The position numbers were made by a program, and so were the translations under genes. A DNA stretch of 21,205 nucleotides. Origin: Jimgerdemannia flammicorona. Taxonomy: Eukaryota > Mucoromycota > Endogonomycetes > Endogonales > Endogonaceae. This document shows, in pieces, positions 17,925-21,205 of the stretch (its first letter is position 1; every line of letters begins with the position of its first letter). Below the pieces are notes generated by a model. That model searched no databases. It saw only the letters and a list, made by a program, of their open reading frames with translations, and had not been told where the DNA came from. The stretch lies in assembly GCA_003990745.1 (NCBI GenBank), contig RBNI01001710.1, positions 1 through 21,205 of the forward strand, given 5' to 3'.

Positions 17925-18222
17925 TTTCAATATATTTGCTCACTCTAACTACAACCTTTCCAACCTACTGGAAGTCTACTTTACTCTCTATTACTATTGT
18001 ATATCTCTAAATCTATTAACCTTATCTCAATATTCTTTAGCAGTCTCTTTTAACTTTATTCAGTAGACCTCTACTGGGGAACCCTCATATTTCTAGTAGC
18101 TAATCTTCAATTTAATGTTCTCTATTTAAGCCTCTCACAACTTCTTCTCTACTAGTAAAGAGGAATTGAGATACTAATATCTAGGCCTATTTCTACTCTT
18201 TTTAAACTAACTATACTCCAAA
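17925..18222 (-). pseudogene. Decayed coding remnant of unknown family, part 2
   Basis: On the minus strand the frame ILVSQFLFTSREEVVRGLNR and onward through about eight stops (nearly all TAA/TAG/TGA one transition from Gln or Trp) ends with QRYTIVIESKVDFQ-*-VGKVVVRVSKYIETD. Regular charged and hydrophobic spacing suggests true ancient coding sequence. It ends where the 17765-17920 repeat begins and is interrupted upstream by the foldback element. Perhaps a gag-like protein of a retroelement; no family recognised. Confidence 0.35.
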
Positions 18223-18223
18223 A

Positions 18224-18231
18224 GTCCCCAA
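18224..18231. repeat. 8-bp target duplication of the foldback element, left copy
   Basis: GTCCCCAA, exactly repeated at 18849-18856 just outside the opposite terminal repeat. Confidence 0.8.
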
Positions 18232-18848
18232 TAGTACTCTGAATGAGTCAATTCAATCTAGATTAGATTTAAACTGATTCCAATTGAATCTCATCCCAAT
18301 CAACTCAGATGAAAAATAAGCTGATCTAGATTGATTTAAATTAAACATTGTTTTGATTTTTAAAATTAGATAATTAAATATTTACATCAATAACTTGATG
18401 TATAATTATCCAATTTTAATAATCATAGTGTCATTTTAAAGTCCTTAATAAGGCCTTTCTAATGATATTAAGAATATTTAAATTAGATTATACATTACCA
18501 AGTTATTAAGAAAAACATCTAACTTACTAATTTTGGAAATTATTTGACTTACTAATTTTGGAAATTTCTTCAAAAGAATGTTTTTCTTAATAGCTTGGTA
18601 ATGGATAATCTGATTTTAATATTCTTGATATATATCATTAGAAAGGTCTTATTAAGAGTTTTCAAATAATAATATAATTATTAAAATTAGATAATTATAT
18701 ATTAAGTTATTGATATAAATATTTAATTGTCTAATTTTGGAAATCAAAATAATATTCAATTCAAATCAATCTGGTTTCCATCTAAGTTGATCCTGATCAA
18801 CTTGAATCTGATTTGAATCTGATCTAGATTAACTTATTTAGAGTACTA
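18232..18848. mobile_element. 617-bp foldback MITE with 8-bp duplication (hAT-like)
   Basis: The arms 18232-18518 and about 18579-18848 are inverted copies of each other over nearly their whole length. Both start TAGTACTCT(G/A)AAT(G/A)AGT. Inner landmarks such as CATTACCAAG(T/C)TATTAAGAAAA and CCTTTCTAATGATAT pair across the centre, and the loop is about 60 bp. GTCCCCAA flanks both ends (18224-18231 and 18849-18856). An 8-bp duplication fits the hAT superfamily. No protein is encoded, so movement would need a transposase from elsewhere. It lies inside a decayed minus-strand coding remnant. Arm differences are mostly transitions. Confidence 0.85.
18520..18565. repeat. Direct repeat in the foldback loop
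   Basis: ACTTACTAATTTTGGAAATT occurs twice in the loop, first from 18522 and again from 18547, with ATTTG between. Probably a local duplication that marks this copy. Confidence 0.6.
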
Positions 18849-18856
18849 GTCCCCAA
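18849..18856. repeat. 8-bp target duplication of the foldback element, right copy
   Basis: GTCCCCAA, partner of 18224-18231. Confidence 0.8.
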
Positions 18857-18859
18857 TAA

Positions 18860-19730
18860 TTAGATCATAGATATCACTTAATCTCTAGATCTATATAAAT
18901 ATCTATTCTCCAGTAGTCAGTAGTCAGTATTCAGTCAATTCTCATTCTAAGTCTATTCACTTAATAAGTATAAATTCTCTTTTTATTCTATAGTACTATG
19001 CTAGTATCTATTAAAAAACTTAAATACTCTACCTTCTCTCAGATATCCAAACTACTACTTTAGCTCTCAGTACTTCTTTCTTCATCAGTTCTATCCAATA
19101 GCATATTCTGTACTATATTGAAATCTCTACCAAGTATATCTACACCAGTCACAGTAAGTTATTATACTTAAAAAGTCTATCCATCTACTTAACTCAGTTA
19201 CTCCTAACTACTAGGCAATAGTAAGAGTCAACAACTATTAGCTCTCACTCTGGCCTATACTACTTTCTCTAAACTAAATAGTCTCTTCAACTTCTGATCT
19301 CACAAAGCTCTCTCCTACCACTATACTAAAATCTCTATCTTACTTTTTCAAACTACTATACTATCTCATTCTCTTGTTTACTCTTATTTATCTAAATCTC
19401 TCTTACAGTATATATTCTATAATATAAAAAGATTAGCCTCTAATCTTTTCAGCTAAATAAAAATGTTTCAATATCTCATAGAGTCTCTTAGACTATTTAT
19501 ATTTAGTGAAAAAATATTAGTTATACTATTTAAATAAAATAATATTATATAGTATTTCTAACTTTTTATAGTTCTATATTTATCTTCTCTCAAGCAAAGT
19601 CTAAACTATTTTCTACAATAGCCTCCTTCTTCTCAATCTTTCTAACCTCTAATTTAGTTAAAATCTTAGCTATTATCTCATCATTCTTAGTCTCTATCTT
19701 CTTCTTATACTCTATATATATACCTCCTGC
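18860..19730. other. C/T-rich decayed sequence with a TATA and small CAGTAGT repeats
   Basis: TATATAAATA occurs at about 18893, followed by CAGTAGTCAGTAGTCAGTATTCAGTC (three short repeats, about 18912-18938), which could be the R region of a lost LTR. The remainder is pyrimidine-rich on the plus strand with no legible protein on either strand. Confidence 0.35.
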
Positions 19731-19739
19731 TAAAGCTAC

Positions 19740-20330
19740 AATCTATATCTCTGCTTTCACCAGAAGGCAGTATATTTCCCAATAGTCACTACTAATTCAG
19801 CTTCTCTTACTATATTAATCTCATAATCTTTCTTCTCTAAAAATATAGCTAATATCTCAGTCTTTAACTTTTTCACCATACCATCACTCTACAGTACTCT
19901 TGTCTAGTGTTCCTTACTAACAATTCTTAGGTCTACTTCCTTCAGCTCCTCTATAGCCAAATTATTTATCATTATACTTATCTAGTATATATTACTAATA
20001 TTCTTTTCTCTAGAAGTCACTGATCTCTCCTCTTTCAGTATTATAGTATTGACACTAATACTTACAGACTTATCCCACTCCTTTCTCTGAACATCCTACA
20101 ACTCATCTTCCTTAATCTCAACCACCTGCTCTCCCTTTAACCTCAAACCAAACTCTATAAATACCTCTTATTTTTATTCTTCTATTCTAAAGTAATAGCT
20201 CTTATCTTATAATCCTTCTTCTCCTTCCAGACCTCAAGCATATCATTGTCATAGAATCTCTGATCTCTTGCCTCTCTGCTCTCCTCCATACCCTCCTTCT
20301 TCCTCTCTATCCTGACTATAGCCCAATTAC
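19740..20330 (-). pseudogene. Decayed coding remnant of unknown family, part 1
   Basis: Purine-rich minus strand with one frame that stays readable through stops: KGEQVVEIKEDEL, KEWDKSVSISVNTIILKEER, NLAIEELKEVDLRIVSKEH and VKKLKTEILAIFLEKKDYEI then NIVREAELVVTIGKYTAFW. It is charged and helical, without a membrane segment. Stops are mostly TAG or TAA where Gln would fit. It may belong to the same lost gene as the remnant at 17925-18222, with the foldback element inserted between. A gag-like protein is my best guess, with low confidence. Confidence 0.35.
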
Positions 20331-20340
20331 TTATCTATAT

Positions 20341-20500
20341 ATATTTTTTCTTAGATTAGATTAAAGATAAATTACTTTTTTTTTTTTAAGTTAGATTAAA
20401 GATAGATCACTTTTTTTTTTTAGTTGAATTAAAGATGGGTTTGTTATTTTTTAGGTCAGGTTAAAGATGGGTCACATTTTTTCTCAGATTGGGATAATAA
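20341..20500. repeat. T-tract minisatellite, unit about 35-50 bp
   Basis: Four to five imperfect units of a T6-12 run followed by (A)GTTAGATTAAAGATGGGTCAC. The units become less AT-rich to the right, towards the composition boundary. Confidence 0.65.
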
Positions 20501-21205
20501 CAGATGATATATAATTCTAAGTTTAAGTTCTCAGGTCAGGTTTGCAGAGCACTACCCCTACCCCTCTTCTGTGATATATTTACCCTCTCCATTATTAACT
20601 ACACATCTACTAGCTACCTATCCTTTAAAGTTGCCTTTGGCGCAATTTAGTGTATCTTTCTTCGAAAAAGGCGTGTTGAGATATTAATTTTCTTCATTAT
20701 GTAAGCACGTGACATGTTTACGTCACACTTGTTACGCCATCAATTACTACGCCACTCATCAGCATACGCGACTTAATTACATATTATCAATAAACACCCT
20801 TCTTTCCATCCGCTTCACTCCAGTATTCTGATTATTCCACAACAACGCGCACGCGTACTGGCGTTGCTCGTGCTTGCATGTCCTGTGCCTTTGCATAAGT
20901 GACAACTAGCATAAGTGAAAATGAAAAAAAAGCATAAAAAGCACAAATTGTCCTGGACGAATTCATATGTAAATCCAATGAGACGATAATTTAAATAACG
21001 CAAGAAAATGCAAAGCGTAATTGTATAATACAGCTTTGATCTAAAATTCACATCTACCGATCCACACGACGCGTTTTTCAAACGAAGCCTTCCCAGCGCA
21101 TTGCTTCAACAAGGCCGCGTGCGCAAGCAGGATGTGTGCGATGTTCTCGCAACGAGGAGGCCGACGAAAAAGAACCCCCTCCATATACCGGGCAGATAAA
21201 CGCGC
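20501..21205. other. Intergenic DNA returning to ordinary composition
   Basis: From about 20,620 the sequence is no longer bleached: CpG-containing words (GGCGCAATT, CACGTGACATG, TTTACGTCACAC, GCGCACGCGTACTGG) reappear. E-box CACGTG (20707-20712) and a CRE-like TTACGTCA (about 20719-20726) could belong to a promoter reading off the right edge. No convincing gene is seen; an 88-codon minus frame (21081-20815) lacks recognisable features. Confidence 0.45.

Noticed and set aside
20815..21081. 88-codon minus-strand frame at the right edge
   Set aside because: No recognisable domain, Cys/Phe-rich composition typical of chance frames, and no start context or splice evidence.

Overview
The window looks like a transposon-rich, AT-rich genomic block of a filamentous fungus, most probably an ascomycete. 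The evidence is a short GT...AG intron at the left edge, Ty3/gypsy-type elements as the dominant content, and C-to-T / G-to-A decay that turns Trp, Gln and Cys codons into stops or Tyr, as repeat-induced point mutation (RIP) does. Species cannot be told from the sequence. Only the two edges (about 1-360 and 20,620-21,205) have ordinary base composition. No intact host gene is present.

Layout. 1-360: tail of a decayed ribonuclease-inhibitor-type leucine-rich-repeat (LRR) gene with one repeat per exon. 361-2025: strongly AT-rich filler. 2026-4713 (+): 5' LTR plus gag of a truncated gypsy element (copy A). 4714-6369 (+): an older, heavily decayed retroelement. 6370-15310 (-): a complete but mutated 8.94-kb gypsy element of the same family as copy A, with LTRs at 15310-13670 and 7971-6370. 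It has a 4-bp target-site duplication (CTAC) and a polypurine tract, and it sits inside the older element, which resumes at 15311 with a zinc knuckle and a protease. 16700-17290 (-): reverse-transcriptase remnant of a further element. 17300-17620: low-complexity sequence. 17925-20340 (-): coding remnants of unknown type, split by a 617-bp foldback MITE (18232-18848) that has an exact 8-bp duplication. 20341-20500: T-tract minisatellite. 20620-21205: ordinary intergenic DNA.

The complete element reads LTR - gag (zinc knuckle) - protease - Cys cluster - dUTPase - reverse transcriptase - RNase H - integrase - polypurine tract - LTR. Two things stand out. A trimeric-type dUTPase with all five motifs sits between protease and reverse transcriptase. 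In addition, the unusually long LTR (1.55-1.64 kb) carries in its U3 part an open frame of about 276 codons that resembles no family I know. All three LTR copies have this frame, and each has its own TATAAAA 81-87 bp before the ATG, separate from the main LTR promoter. The layout recalls an accessory gene read from the U3 of a retroviral LTR; any function is inference. All copies here carry stops, so nothing in the window looks capable of moving by itself.
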